A DNA stretch of 64,000 bases, taken from positions 2,046,001 to 2,110,000 of the forward strand of contig NZ_AP024276.1 of NCBI RefSeq assembly GCF_021654455.1. Reading direction: 5' to 3'. A model generated the notes under the pieces. The model saw only the letters and a list, made by a program, of their open reading frames with translations, had not been told where the DNA came from and searched no databases. Shown here piece after piece: positions 31,175 to 40,127 of this stretch (position 1 is the stretch's first letter; every line of letters begins with the position of its first letter). The position numbers were made by a program, and so were the translations under genes. The DNA is from Streptococcus parasuis (lineage in GTDB: Bacteria > Bacillota > Bacilli > Lactobacillales > Streptococcaceae).

Positions 31175-31456
31175 TTATTTACGACGAGTTTTCTTGTCGT
31201 CAGCAGCATGACCTTTGTAAGTACGAGTTGGTGCGAATTCACCAAGTTTGTGACCTACCATGTCTTCTTGAATGTATACAGGTACGTGTTTACGACCATC
31301 GTAAACTGCAATTGTATAACCGATGAAACTTGGGAAAATCGTTGAACGACGTGACCAAGTTTTAATTACTTTTTTCTTTTCGTCATTTGCTTGAGCTTCG
31401 ACTTTTTTCATCAAATGCTCATCGACGAAAGGTCCTTTTTTAAGACTGCGTCCCAT
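31175..31456 (-). CDS. rpsS: Ribosomal protein S19
   Basis: 93 residues from [18 protein letters not shown]. The open frame extends to 31504, but ATG 31456 has AAGGAG before it and gives the family start. The upstream spacer to rplB (101 nt) holds a GC-rich hairpin GCCCGC-AAT-GCGGGC (31497-31511). Confidence 0.96.
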
Positions 31457-31557
31457 TTTAGTGTTTTCTCCTTTAAAATATGTACCACAGCGGCTTGCCC
31501 GCAATGCGGGCTACCGAGTTGGCGGATGATATAGCATGCTAAGCAACTAAGTTTAGA

Positions 31558-32391
31558 TTACTTTTGGTTGCGACGACGAACGATAAGTTTGTCTGATTTA
31601 GCTTTCTTGTTACGAGTTTTCAAACCAAGAGCTGGTTTACCCCATGGAGTAGATGGTGCTTTACGACCAACTGGTGCTTTACCTTCACCACCACCGTGTG
31701 GGTGATCGTTAGGGTTCATTACAGAACCGCGAACTGTTGGACGGATACCTTTCCAACGGCTACGACCTGCTTTACCAAGGTTTACGAGGCCATGTTGTTC
31801 GTTACCTACAGTACCAACAGTAGCACGGCAAGTACCAAGGATCATACGAACTTCACCTGATTGAAGGCGAACAAGAACGTATTTACCTTCTTGACCAAGA
31901 ACCTGTGCAGATGCACCAGCAGCACGAACCAACTCACCACCGCGACCTGGTTTCAACTCAATGTTGTGAACAACAGTACCGACTGGGATGTTTGCAAGTG
32001 GAAGTGCATTACCAACTTTGATATCCGCTTCTGGACCTGAAACGATGCGTTGACCAACTTCAAGACCTTTAGGAGCGATGATATATGCTTTCACACCGTC
32101 TGTGTAGTGTACAAGAGCGATGTTTGCTGAACGGTTTGGATCGTATTCAATTGTTTTAACAACTGCTTCAACGCCATCTTTGTTACGTTTGAAGTCTACC
32201 AAACGGTAGAAACGTTTGTGACCGCCACCTTGGTGACGAACAGTGATGCGACCATTGTTGTTACGACCAGCTTTGTTTTTCAATGCAACAAGCAAGCTTT
32301 TTTCTGGAGTGCTTGTTGTGATTTCAGCGAAGTCCAAAGAAGTCATGTTACGACGGCCATTTGTCGTTGGTTTATAAACTTTAATACCCAC
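31558..32391 (-). CDS. rplB: Ribosomal protein L2
   Basis: 277 residues, uL2, near the peptidyl-transferase centre. The C-terminal signature [20 protein letters not shown] contains the conserved histidine. Full length. 17 nt after rplW. Confidence 0.97.
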   Translation of the reverse strand: MGIKVYKPTTNGRRNMTSLDFAEITTSTPEKSLLVALKNKAGRNNNGRITVRHQGGGHKRFYRLVDFKRNKDGVEAVVKTIEYDPNRSANIALVHYTDGVKAYIIAPKGLEVGQRIVSGPEADIKVGNALPLANIPVGTVVHNIELKPGRGGELVRAAGASAQVLGQEGKYVLVRLQSGEVRMILGTCRATVGTVGNEQHGLVNLGKAGRSRWKGIRPTVRGSVMNPNDHPHGGGEGKAPVGRKAPSTPWGKPALGLKTRNKKAKSDKLIVRRRNQK

Positions 32392-32408
32392 GTTAATTCC
32401 TCCTTTGA

Positions 32409-32708
32409 TTATTCAGCGTCAGCTGTAGCGAACAATTCGATCGCTTTTGAATCAGCAGTCAATGTGATGATTGCTTTTTTCACTTTGTTTGTGCGACCTA
32501 CATAACGACCTACGCGTTTTGTTTTAGGTTTCACGTTGATTGTGTTAACATTTGCAACTTTAACACCTTCGAATGCAGCTTCAACAGCTTGTTTGATCAA
32601 GAGTTTGTGTGCACGAGTGTCAACTTCAAATACATACTTGCCTGCTTCGAGTTGGCCCATTGAGCTTTCTGTGATGACAGGTTTTTTGATAACATCATAC
32701 AAATTCAT
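32409..32708 (-). CDS. rplW: Ribosomal protein L23
   Basis: 99 residues, uL23, a docking site for SRP and trigger factor at the tunnel exit. The start overlaps the rplD stop as TAATG, so translation is coupled. Confidence 0.96.
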   Translation of the reverse strand: MNLYDVIKKPVITESSMGQLEAGKYVFEVDTRAHKLLIKQAVEAAFEGVKVANVNTINVKPKTKRVGRYVGRTNKVKKAIITLTADSKAIELFATADAE

Positions 32709-33331
32709 TATGCAAGAACCTCCTCAATTTTAGAGATAGCTGCTTGAGTTACAAGAAGTTTGTCTGCATTTGCGATGTCAAGTACGCTTGCAGTAGTTGC
32801 AGTTGCAACTTTCACTCCTGGGATGTTACGAGCAGAAAGAGCTGCGAATTCGTTGCCTTCTTCAAGAATAACAAGGACTTTAGAATCAATGCTCAATGCT
32901 GCAAGCACTTTTGCAAATTCAGCAGTTTTTGGAGCTGTGAATTCAAGTGAGTTAACAGCTACAAATTTGTTTTCAGCAACTTTCTGTGAGTAAACAGATT
33001 TAAGTGCCAAGCGACGAACTTTTTGTGGAAGTTTGTACGCATATGAACGTGGAGTTGGTCCGAAGACTACGCCACCGCCACGCCATTGTGGTGAACGGAT
33101 AGAACCTTGACGAGCACGTCCAGTTCCTTTTTGACGCCATGGTTTGCGTCCGCCACCTGAAACTGATGAGCGGTTTTTAACTGCGTGAGTACCTTGACGA
33201 AGGCTAGCACGTTGGCTGATGATCACATCAAATACAACTGCTTGGTTTGGCTCGATACCAAAGATTGCATCGTTAAGAACTACTTCACCAGCTTGTTTAC
33301 CAGTTTGGTCAAATAATGTTACGTTTGCCAT
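32708..33331 (-). CDS. rplD: Ribosomal protein L4
   Basis: 207 residues, uL4. The extended tunnel loop reads [19 protein letters not shown], the usual macrolide-contact sequence with no visible insertion. Confidence 0.97.
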   Translation of the reverse strand: MANVTLFDQTGKQAGEVVLNDAIFGIEPNQAVVFDVIISQRASLRQGTHAVKNRSSVSGGGRKPWRQKGTGRARQGSIRSPQWRGGGVVFGPTPRSYAYKLPQKVRRLALKSVYSQKVAENKFVAVNSLEFTAPKTAEFAKVLAALSIDSKVLVILEEGNEFAALSARNIPGVKVATATTASVLDIANADKLLVTQAAISKIEEVLA

Positions 33332-33355
33332 TTCGACTGATTTCCCCTTTCCTTA

Positions 33356-33982
33356 TTATTTACCAGCTTTAACTGCTGATTTGATAGTGATAAGAGATTT
33401 CTTAGCACCTGGTACGTTACCTTTGATAAGGATAACGTTCTTTTCTGGAACAACTTGTACAACTTCAAGGTTTTGGATTGTTACACGGTTGCCACCCATG
33501 CGACCTGCAAGGTTTTTACCTTTGAATACACGGTTAGGTGCAACAGGACCCATAGAACCTGGACGACGGTGGTAACGAGAACCGTGAGCCATAGGACCAC
33601 GTGATTGACCATGGCGTTTGATAACACCTTGGAAACCTTTACCTTTAGATGTACCAGTTACATCAACAACATCACCAGCTGCGAAAGTTTCAACTGTAAT
33701 TTCTTGTCCAACTTCCAAGCCTTCAATGTTTTTGAATTCACGAATGAAGCGCTTAGGAGCTGTGTTAGCTTTAGCTACATGGCCTTTGGCAGGTTTGTTG
33801 CTCAATACTTCACGTTTGTCATCAAAACCAACTTGAACTGCCGCATAACCGTCAGTTTCAACTGTTTTCACTTGAAGAACAACGTTTGGAGTTGCTTCGA
33901 TGACAGTAACAGGGATAAATTCACCAGATTCAGTGAAGATTTGAGTCATTCCCACTTTTTTCCCTAAGATTCCTTTTGTCAT
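33356..33982 (-). CDS. rplC: Ribosomal protein L3
   Basis: 208 residues, uL3, [20 protein letters not shown] and the long loop [18 protein letters not shown] that reaches toward the peptidyl-transferase centre. 211 nt downstream of rpsJ. Confidence 0.97.
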
Positions 33983-34052
33983 GAGAAAAATATTCCTTTT
34001 CTTATTTTATAGTTAAAAAGTTTTTAACGAGCGTTTTTCATGCTCAAATCAA

Positions 34053-34157
34053 GATACAAAGAGCATCAAACTCAAAGTGAAAATAGGAAAATCCAACGAC
34101 TCAACGAGTCTAGGCAGTTTTATCTTTTTCACACGGAGTTTAGCCCGTGTTCAATTA
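34053..34157 (+). repeat. Dispersed palindromic repeat, copy F, between rpsJ and rplC
   Basis: GATACAAAGAGC, GTGAAAATAGGAAAATCC, apical stem GACTC-AAC-GAGTC, then TTTATCTTTTTCACAC, outer arms AAACTC with GAGTTT, ending GCCCGTGTTCAATTA. Opposite to operon transcription. Confidence 0.75.
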
Positions 34158-34193
34158 CTAAATGAACACTTGCTTTTTCGCCTCGCGACTTGA

Positions 34194-34502
34194 TTACAAT
34201 TTAATCTCTACGTTCACACCACTTGGAAGATCCAATTTCATCAACGCATCAACTGTTTTTTGAGTTGGGTTAATGATATCTACCAAACGTTTGTGTGTAC
34301 GCATTTCGAACTGCTCACGAGAGTCTTTATACTTGTGAGTCGCACGGATGATTGTGTAGAGGCTACGTTCTGTTGGAAGCGGAACTGGACCTGCTACTTG
34401 AGCACCTGTACGTGTTGCAGTTTCAACAATTTTTGCAGCAGCTGTATCAAGTGTACGGTGTTCGTACGCTTTCAAGCGGATGCGGATTTTTTTGTTTGCC
34501 AT
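34194..34502 (-). CDS. rpsJ: Ribosomal protein S10 (NusE)
   Basis: 102 residues, [19 protein letters not shown]. First gene of the superoperon. Also acts in transcription antitermination with NusB. Family-typical; preceded by AAAGGAGA. Confidence 0.97.
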   Translation of the reverse strand: MANKKIRIRLKAYEHRTLDTAAAKIVETATRTGAQVAGPVPLPTERSLYTIIRATHKYKDSREQFEMRTHKRLVDIINPTQKTVDALMKLDLPSGVNVEIKL

Positions 34503-34640
34503 CTTTTTCTCCTTTTCGTCTATTTAGAATAATAGGCTAGCTCCACAAGAAAACCAACACGTGTTGCGTGGCAATGCAACCGAGCGTGTCGCAACCTCTT
34601 GCATCAAAGCTATAGCCGTAAATTTTTACGGCACTAGAAC

Positions 34641-34669
34641 AGTTTACCAAATTATCGGATACAATGCAA
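34641..34669 (-). promoter_or_regulatory. Promoter of the S10 superoperon
   Basis: Minus strand: -35 TTGCAT (34664-34669), 17-nt spacer, -10 TAAACT (34641-34646). The roughly 130-nt leader includes a hairpin GCCGTAAA/TTTACGGC (34616-34633). Upstream, 34670-34876 contains no gene; 34793-34823 resembles the pneumococcal boxA start (ATACTCAATGGAAATCAA). Confidence 0.7.
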
Positions 34670-34943
34670 GAAGTTTTGCTTTTTATTTTTAAAAAAAATA
34701 GCTTATTCAATTGCCTCTCAGATTTCTCTCAGATTTCGAACACACTGACAAACCAAGCTTTAGTTGATGAATCAGCTTTCAGATATGAAATGATACTCAA
34801 TGGAAATCAACAGCAACCTAGAAAACGAAATTGATGATAGAACAGGAGTTCATCAAGGCAAGTTGACAGGTTAGCCGTAAGCGCCCAATAATAAAGTATA
34901 TTGAAAAAAGCTCCAAAGTCATGTCGACCCTGGAGCCTTTTTT

Positions 34944-36456
34944 CTATTTACAAGCTCTTTTAATTTTTTCCTTCCATGGCAAATAAGCCTCTAGCACCTC
35001 TTTTTTTGCGAGCGTCTCCTCGTTAGGTAAGTGTTCTAGAAGATAGGTCATATATTTTTCTGCATCAAGGCCGTGTCGTTTAGCAGTTTCCAAAAGACTC
35101 AGAATGACAGCTGTCGACTTGGCTCCCTCAAAGCTCTGAGAAAAAAGCCAATTTTTTCTGCCCATCACTAAGGTCTTCATTGCTCTCTCAGCCATATTGT
35201 TAGACAGGACTAAGTCACCGTCCGAGAGAACGGTTCGGAAAGTGGTTTCGTAGTTGAGGCTATATTCTATTGCAGTGCCCAATTTGGAGCCTGGCAAAAC
35301 GGCCTGATTGCGACACCAGTCAAAGAATTCGTCCATCAAAGGAGCCAACTCTGTCTGACGTTTATGTAGCCGTTCCTCAGTAGACAAGTCTGCCCAGTCA
35401 TTCTCTAAGGCAAACAGGCGGTCGCAGTAGGCTAAACCCTTGGCTCCTAAAGAAGTCTTGTTTGTCTTCTTAGGAGTCGCTTCAAAGAACTTTCGTCTAA
35501 CATGAGCCCAACAGCCAACCAGCTGTGCCTTGTCTAACTGACGATAAGCACTCCACATGTCACAATGAACGTAGCCCGCATAATTTCCAAGAAATTTCTC
35601 CACAACTAAGCTGCTCCGTCGTTTGTCATGATGATAGAGGGTGATGCCCTTTTTCTCATGTTTCCCAGACAAGAAGGTCCAGTAGAAGGTTAACTGGCTA
35701 TCATTTTCTAAGACCTTGTAGGAGGTCTCATCCGCATGGAGAATAGGCTGCTCCAACAATTTCTCGTGCAACAGGTCATAAATCGGTTCGAAATAATACT
35801 GACTAGACTTGATGTGCCAGTTGGCTATTTCCTTCCGACTGATTGGCAGACCAAGCTTATGCCAGTCCTCTTCCTGGCGGTAATTGGGCACCTTAAGATT
35901 GAACTTCTGATGAATAGTATGGGCGATGATAGAAGCTGAACCCAAGCTGTGTGCCAAAGGTGCCTTAGGAACTGGAGCCTTGATAATCTTATCGCTCAGA
36001 TTCTTCTGACTACAAGCCTGACACTTGTATGCGTGTTGAACATGGTCAATCCGCTTTAATTGTGCGGGAATGAAGACCAACTCTTGCCGTTGAACAGTAG
36101 AACCAATCTCTTTCAACTGTCCATGACAGTCTGGACAAGTGCAGTCTTCGCCCTGCAATTCATGATGAATAATCTCTGGAGTGAACTGACTAAAAATAGC
36201 CTGACGAACTCCCTTAGCTTTCTTACGTTTATAGGTAATTGTTTCTGTTTCAACTGGGTAAGTCAGCTTCTTCTTCAGGGAGGCTTTCCTCCCCAAACAA
36301 GCTCAGCTGACCGGGTTGATACACAACCTTCTCTGATGATTTTCCGTAGAGTTTCTGTCTCAGATACTCAACCTGTTCACGAAGGAGGGTCAATTCGTTG
36401 GTCATGATTTCAATGGTTTTTGTTAGACTTTCAATCACTTTATCTTGTGACTCCAT
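34944..36456 (-). pseudogene. tnpC: IS66-family transposase TnpC, one frameshift
   Basis: The N-terminal part (36456-36250) reads MESQDKVIESLTKTIEIMTN with a leucine-zipper-like helix and stops after PEEEADLPS. The remaining 450-residue frame carries the zinc-finger region CTCPDCHG, CQAC and the catalytic domain (HADETSYKVL, VHCDMWSAYRQL, NNMAERAMKTLVMGRKNWLF). One extra base near 36256-36262 (TTACCCAGTTGAAACA) separates them; deleting one base would give ADLPVETETITYKRKK. Without frameshifting the enzyme is inactive. Confidence 0.85.
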
Positions 36457-36507
36457 GCACTTACCTCCTTCTTTTTATCTCATTATACACAAAGAAAAGC
36501 CATGATT

Positions 36508-36858
36508 TCAATAGAAATCACGACTTTTTGAAACATTTATTTTTGGACTGATAGAAAATCCTTTCATGAGCCAGTCCACCTGCTCGGAAGTTAGCGCCTT
36601 AACCTCCTCTTCATTGTTTGGCCAGGTCAATTTCCCATTTTCAAAACGTTTATACAATAACCAAAATCCCTGTCCATCCCAATAAAGAGCTTTGAATCGA
36701 TCTTTTCGACCTCCGCAGAAGAGATAGACCTGACCGGAGAAGGGATCCAGATTGAAATGACTTTTGACAAGGTAGGCGAGAGAATCAATCCCTTGACGCA
36801 TATCCGTTTTCCCGCAAACCAAGTAGACTTGACCTAAATCACTGAGTCGGATGGTCAT
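36508..36858 (-). CDS. tnpB: IS66 family accessory protein TnpB (Orf2)
   Basis: 116 residues, VYLVCGKTDMRQGIDSLAYL and VYLFCGGRKDRFKALYWDGQ, the hallmarks of IS66 Orf2. Needed for IS66 transposition; biochemical role unknown. Its start overlaps the tnpA stop by 20 nt. Confidence 0.92.
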   Translation of the reverse strand: MTIRLSDLGQVYLVCGKTDMRQGIDSLAYLVKSHFNLDPFSGQVYLFCGGRKDRFKALYWDGQGFWLLYKRFENGKLTWPNNEEEVKALTSEQVDWLMKGFSISPKINVSKSRDFY

Positions 36859-37024
36859 AGAACAGTACCTTATCCAAGATTGTTTCCAATATCTCTTGGT
36901 TGATAGAGTGAAAGAAAGTGAGTTCTACTTTTTCGAGACGAATCTTCATCAGGATCTCATTTCTGCTTTTCTTTTCAGAGCGTCGCGATTTGGGAACAGT
37001 CAATGGGACGATGGGTTGTGACAT
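36839..37024 (-). CDS. tnpA: IS66 family TnpA-like small protein
   Basis: 61 residues, basic N-terminus (VPKSRRSEKKSRNE) and an acidic/hydrophobic C-terminus. Position as first gene of the element identifies it as tnpA. It is shorter than most IS66 TnpA proteins, so possibly a reduced form. Confidence 0.7.
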   Translation of the reverse strand: MSQPIVPLTVPKSRRSEKKSRNEILMKIRLEKVELTFFHSINQEILETILDKVLFYDHPTQ

Positions 37025-37286
37025 AAAAAAATCCTCCAGTTTTTTAATTACAGTATACTGGAGGAGTGAACGATTGGATAGGTACCTTGTTATGGGGCGC
37101 TTACGGTTAGCCGAATTTTGCTTCTCAAAGAGCCTAAAAAAGCAGAAGAGCTACTGGATATGTTTAGGCTCTACTGCTTTATGCTGTTTTCTTTCGGTCC
37201 CGTTTTCTAAATATGGGAGATTTCAGGCTGTCTGACTTGGTCTATAGGTAAGCAAAAAGCTTTGACAGAAACCTTCTTTATTTTTT

Positions 37287-38612
37287 CTAGAACTCATTTG
37301 GGTTGATCAGTTTTTTATACCCATCTTTGTTGCCCAGTCTTAGACTATTGTATTGCTCTGTCAGGCATTTCTGCCAATATGATTGCTCCCTAACCATATG
37401 TTGAATTTTATCAACCATGAACTCGACTTTATCTTTTGTAAAAACGTGTTGTTGCGGGATGTAGTCCTTATTGTGGACAGTTTCTTCAAATGCTAACAAT
37501 ACCATCGATTGTTCGAAGGAACGTCTTATTGCGTTAAACAGTTCATTTCCATAGTTAATATCCAAATATAGGTCACATTCTCGGAAGAGATTACTTGCTG
37601 TCTCGTCTGTCATATTAGGAAAGAGATATACATTGGTATAACGATCGAAGGAAAGGAGTTTGGTCGACATTTCTGTCAAGGCACCAATATTAAACTCTAG
37701 CTCTGGTAAGGTTTCCACCAATTTTTGTAAGCTTTCAATTTGATCTGAATTTGTCATAATCAAGGCTTTCGGTCTATAACCACTCTTTCTATGGAGTGGA
37801 TATAGATAACCTTGATAGGAGATGACCTTACCAGCTGGAAGCTTTTCTTGGAGTTTGGTATAAGAATCCCAGCGCTGGACAATAACCTTTGCCGAATAAC
37901 GAGAGCTATTTAACAAGGTTAACATGTTCTCTGGAACATCTTCTCTCGGTCGTTCTTGCCAAAAGAGAATATCCTGTCCATCATGCTTCATGGTGTATGC
38001 CACCAGGAATGGCAATCCAAGCGAGTTATATATGATTCGTTCACAATCAAAACTTGTTTGCTTTAAATAATAGATAATAAAGTCAATTTTATTTTTAAAA
38101 ATGATGACTTCTTCATTTCTATTTAAGATACTATTTCCCGTTTCATGGTTTTCGACGATCACTTCTTTGCCGTCTTTATCATAGTAGCAAGTAACAATTG
38201 CTTTTCCTGCGTCATTGAAGCTTGTCTGAGAAAAGCGGTATCCTTTTTTATTGTAACGATCGATACTAAAAACTTTCCCTTCTTCATCTAACCATTCAAC
38301 AGCTTTTACAAATCGCTTATGTGTAGGGTTAGAAAAGACAATTGTTGCACGTTTAATGTGGCGATCAGTGATCGAACCGCCATGACCTGAAGAGGTAATT
38401 TCCCAAAACTTTGGTACTCTTATCTCATTAAAGAATTTTGGTTTGCCCACTACCTGATCGAAGCCTGTAAAAAACTCATAGGGTGAGTATACATCCTCTG
38501 GTAGGAAGCCATCGTCAGTCAGAACAATTGTCGGGTGATTAAAGCCCGAACTAAGCAGTGAATAGTGCAGGTCCCAGCTCTCTTGACTATAATTATCAAA
38601 CAAAGTTATCAT
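37287..38612 (-). CDS. gtfB: Accessory Sec glycosylation chaperone GtfB
   Basis: 441 residues. It partners GtfA to O-link N-acetylglucosamine to Ser/Thr of SRR adhesins in the cytoplasm; GtfB itself is a non-catalytic acceptor-binding subunit in characterised systems. Recognised from position and features such as MITLFDNYSQESWDLHYSLL and SGFNHPTIVLTDDGFLPEDV. Starts inside the gtfA stop (ATGA overlap). Last gene of the locus; 37113-37286 downstream contains no asp4 or asp5. Confidence 0.9.
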   Translation of the reverse strand: MITLFDNYSQESWDLHYSLLSSGFNHPTIVLTDDGFLPEDVYSPYEFFTGFDQVVGKPKFFNEIRVPKFWEITSSGHGGSITDRHIKRATIVFSNPTHKRFVKAVEWLDEEGKVFSIDRYNKKGYRFSQTSFNDAGKAIVTCYYDKDGKEVIVENHETGNSILNRNEEVIIFKNKIDFIIYYLKQTSFDCERIIYNSLGLPFLVAYTMKHDGQDILFWQERPREDVPENMLTLLNSSRYSAKVIVQRWDSYTKLQEKLPAGKVISYQGYLYPLHRKSGYRPKALIMTNSDQIESLQKLVETLPELEFNIGALTEMSTKLLSFDRYTNVYLFPNMTDETASNLFRECDLYLDINYGNELFNAIRRSFEQSMVLLAFEETVHNKDYIPQQHVFTKDKVEFMVDKIQHMVREQSYWQKCLTEQYNSLRLGNKDGYKKLINPNEF

Positions 38613-40117
38613 TGTCCAAACCCTTTCAACAATTCATCCCATTTCTTTTCAATGACAGCTGTCAGATACTGCTCAGCAATTTCATAGGATTTTTCATGCA
38701 TATTTTCAATGTCATTTTCATCGAAAAATTCAATTATCCTGTCAGCGAACGATTGAACAATCGCGCTTTCTTCTAGATTGTCTTGTCTAGGAATTAAGAA
38801 GCCATTTTGACAGTCCTTTATAAAGGTTGGATTCCCATAATTGACATCAAACCCAATGATTGGGAGCCCTGACCCAACTGCTTCCATGAGGGTCAATCCA
38901 AAACCCTCACTCGTTGAGGCAGTTAGATACAATTCATATTGTTGATAAACCTGATCCATCTGATGATGGCCCTTTAAATGAATATAAGCAGTTGCTTGGT
39001 ATTCAGCAATTAGTTGGCGAAGAATCTTTTCTTCACCTCCGCTCCCATAGATATCAAATACGAGTTCAGGAAGGTGCTCTTTTGCCTTTACGACAGATTT
39101 GATTAACCAATTAATATGTTTTTCGCTGGCCAATCGAGAAGCTGTTAGCAATGAATAGGGAGTACGAGGTTGGTTTGGAACTGTCAAACGTTGTAGACTA
39201 CCGACTGGTATTGTCACTATTTTCGGTTCCATCATACGATAGGTTTTAAAATGGCTGAGAAGGACATCCCTTTGTCGATCAGTTGCAGTCACAAAGAAAT
39301 CAACTTCATCCGCATTGGTAAATTGATAATCATAATAATTATTCCAAAGTATCGTATCTTTAGTGGTTGCACCCTCGCTGAAGTGTTCTGCATGGACGAC
39401 CACACCGAGTTTTGCTTTCCCATGATGGCGGAAAACAGCCTGTCCAACACCTCCAGAAGAGCGATCTAATATGATGGTATCGTCTTCACCAAGGTTGAGT
39501 TGTTGGACAAAATAGGCAAGCAATTCTTCTTTGGAATAGAAAATTTGATCTGGAAAACGAAATAAACTCCTACCATCCTGAATAATTTCCTCGTAAGCAA
39601 CCGTGCCATCTTCATTATAAAAATGTCGCTTATAGAGCATTGCACGATTATCCTTTGGTCCATAAAACTCCGTGAACAGTTTAGTGTAGGAGAAAAAATC
39701 TTTCCGAATTAAGTTTCCTTTTGAAACATATTCCACTCGGTTCACAAAGTCGTCATTCTCATTGACCAGATAGGCAGTTAAAAAGAAATCTTCCTCTGCA
39801 TAGTAATACCGGGCTATTTTCCCATTTTTTTCTTTTTTGGTTACTTGCCCATGAAACTGTTGAAGAACATCTGCAAGTGTTACAGAGGTGGGAGCAATCT
39901 TTGTATCCGTAAAATAGGTGTATAACCAGATAACTTCACTATCTAAAAAACCAATATTTTCAGTCAGGTGTGCAATATTTTCTTGTTGAATCATATCCAC
40001 AAACACAAACTTGGCATCTCGTTGAAGATTTCTAAGTAACTGCGCCCGGTAGGCCTGAGCGTACTCTACTCCACTGCTTGCCCAACCGACTCCTAAATTG
40101 ATGTTATAAACTGTCAT
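38609..40117 (-). CDS. gtfA: Accessory Sec glycosyltransferase GtfA
   Basis: 502 residues from ATG 40117 (MTVYNINLGVGWASSGVEYA); an upstream frame to 40135 exists, but GAGGTG stands 5 nt before 40117. GT4-type retaining glycosyltransferase: the nucleotide-sugar fold near the C-terminus shows STSEGFGLTLMEAVGSGLPI, with the Glu pair EGFGLTLME. It transfers GlcNAc to the Ser-rich repeats of the 47440-57615 protein. 10 nt after secA2. Confidence 0.93.
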   Translation of the reverse strand: MTVYNINLGVGWASSGVEYAQAYRAQLLRNLQRDAKFVFVDMIQQENIAHLTENIGFLDSEVIWLYTYFTDTKIAPTSVTLADVLQQFHGQVTKKEKNGKIARYYYAEEDFFLTAYLVNENDDFVNRVEYVSKGNLIRKDFFSYTKLFTEFYGPKDNRAMLYKRHFYNEDGTVAYEEIIQDGRSLFRFPDQIFYSKEELLAYFVQQLNLGEDDTIILDRSSGGVGQAVFRHHGKAKLGVVVHAEHFSEGATTKDTILWNNYYDYQFTNADEVDFFVTATDRQRDVLLSHFKTYRMMEPKIVTIPVGSLQRLTVPNQPRTPYSLLTASRLASEKHINWLIKSVVKAKEHLPELVFDIYGSGGEEKILRQLIAEYQATAYIHLKGHHQMDQVYQQYELYLTASTSEGFGLTLMEAVGSGLPIIGFDVNYGNPTFIKDCQNGFLIPRQDNLEESAIVQSFADRIIEFFDENDIENMHEKSYEIAEQYLTAVIEKKWDELLKGFGQ

Positions 40118-40127
40118 TTCACACCTC

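Larger units (their letters stand above)
34877..37104 (-). mobile_element. IS66-family insertion sequence
   Basis: 2,228 bp. Inverted ends GTAAGCGCCCAATAATAAAG (left) and GTAAGCGCCCCATAACAAGG (right, reverse complement). An 8-bp direct repeat GGTTAGCC flanks it (34869-34876 and 37105-37112), the target-site duplication size of IS66. It encodes tnpA, tnpB and a frameshifted tnpC. Confidence 0.93.
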
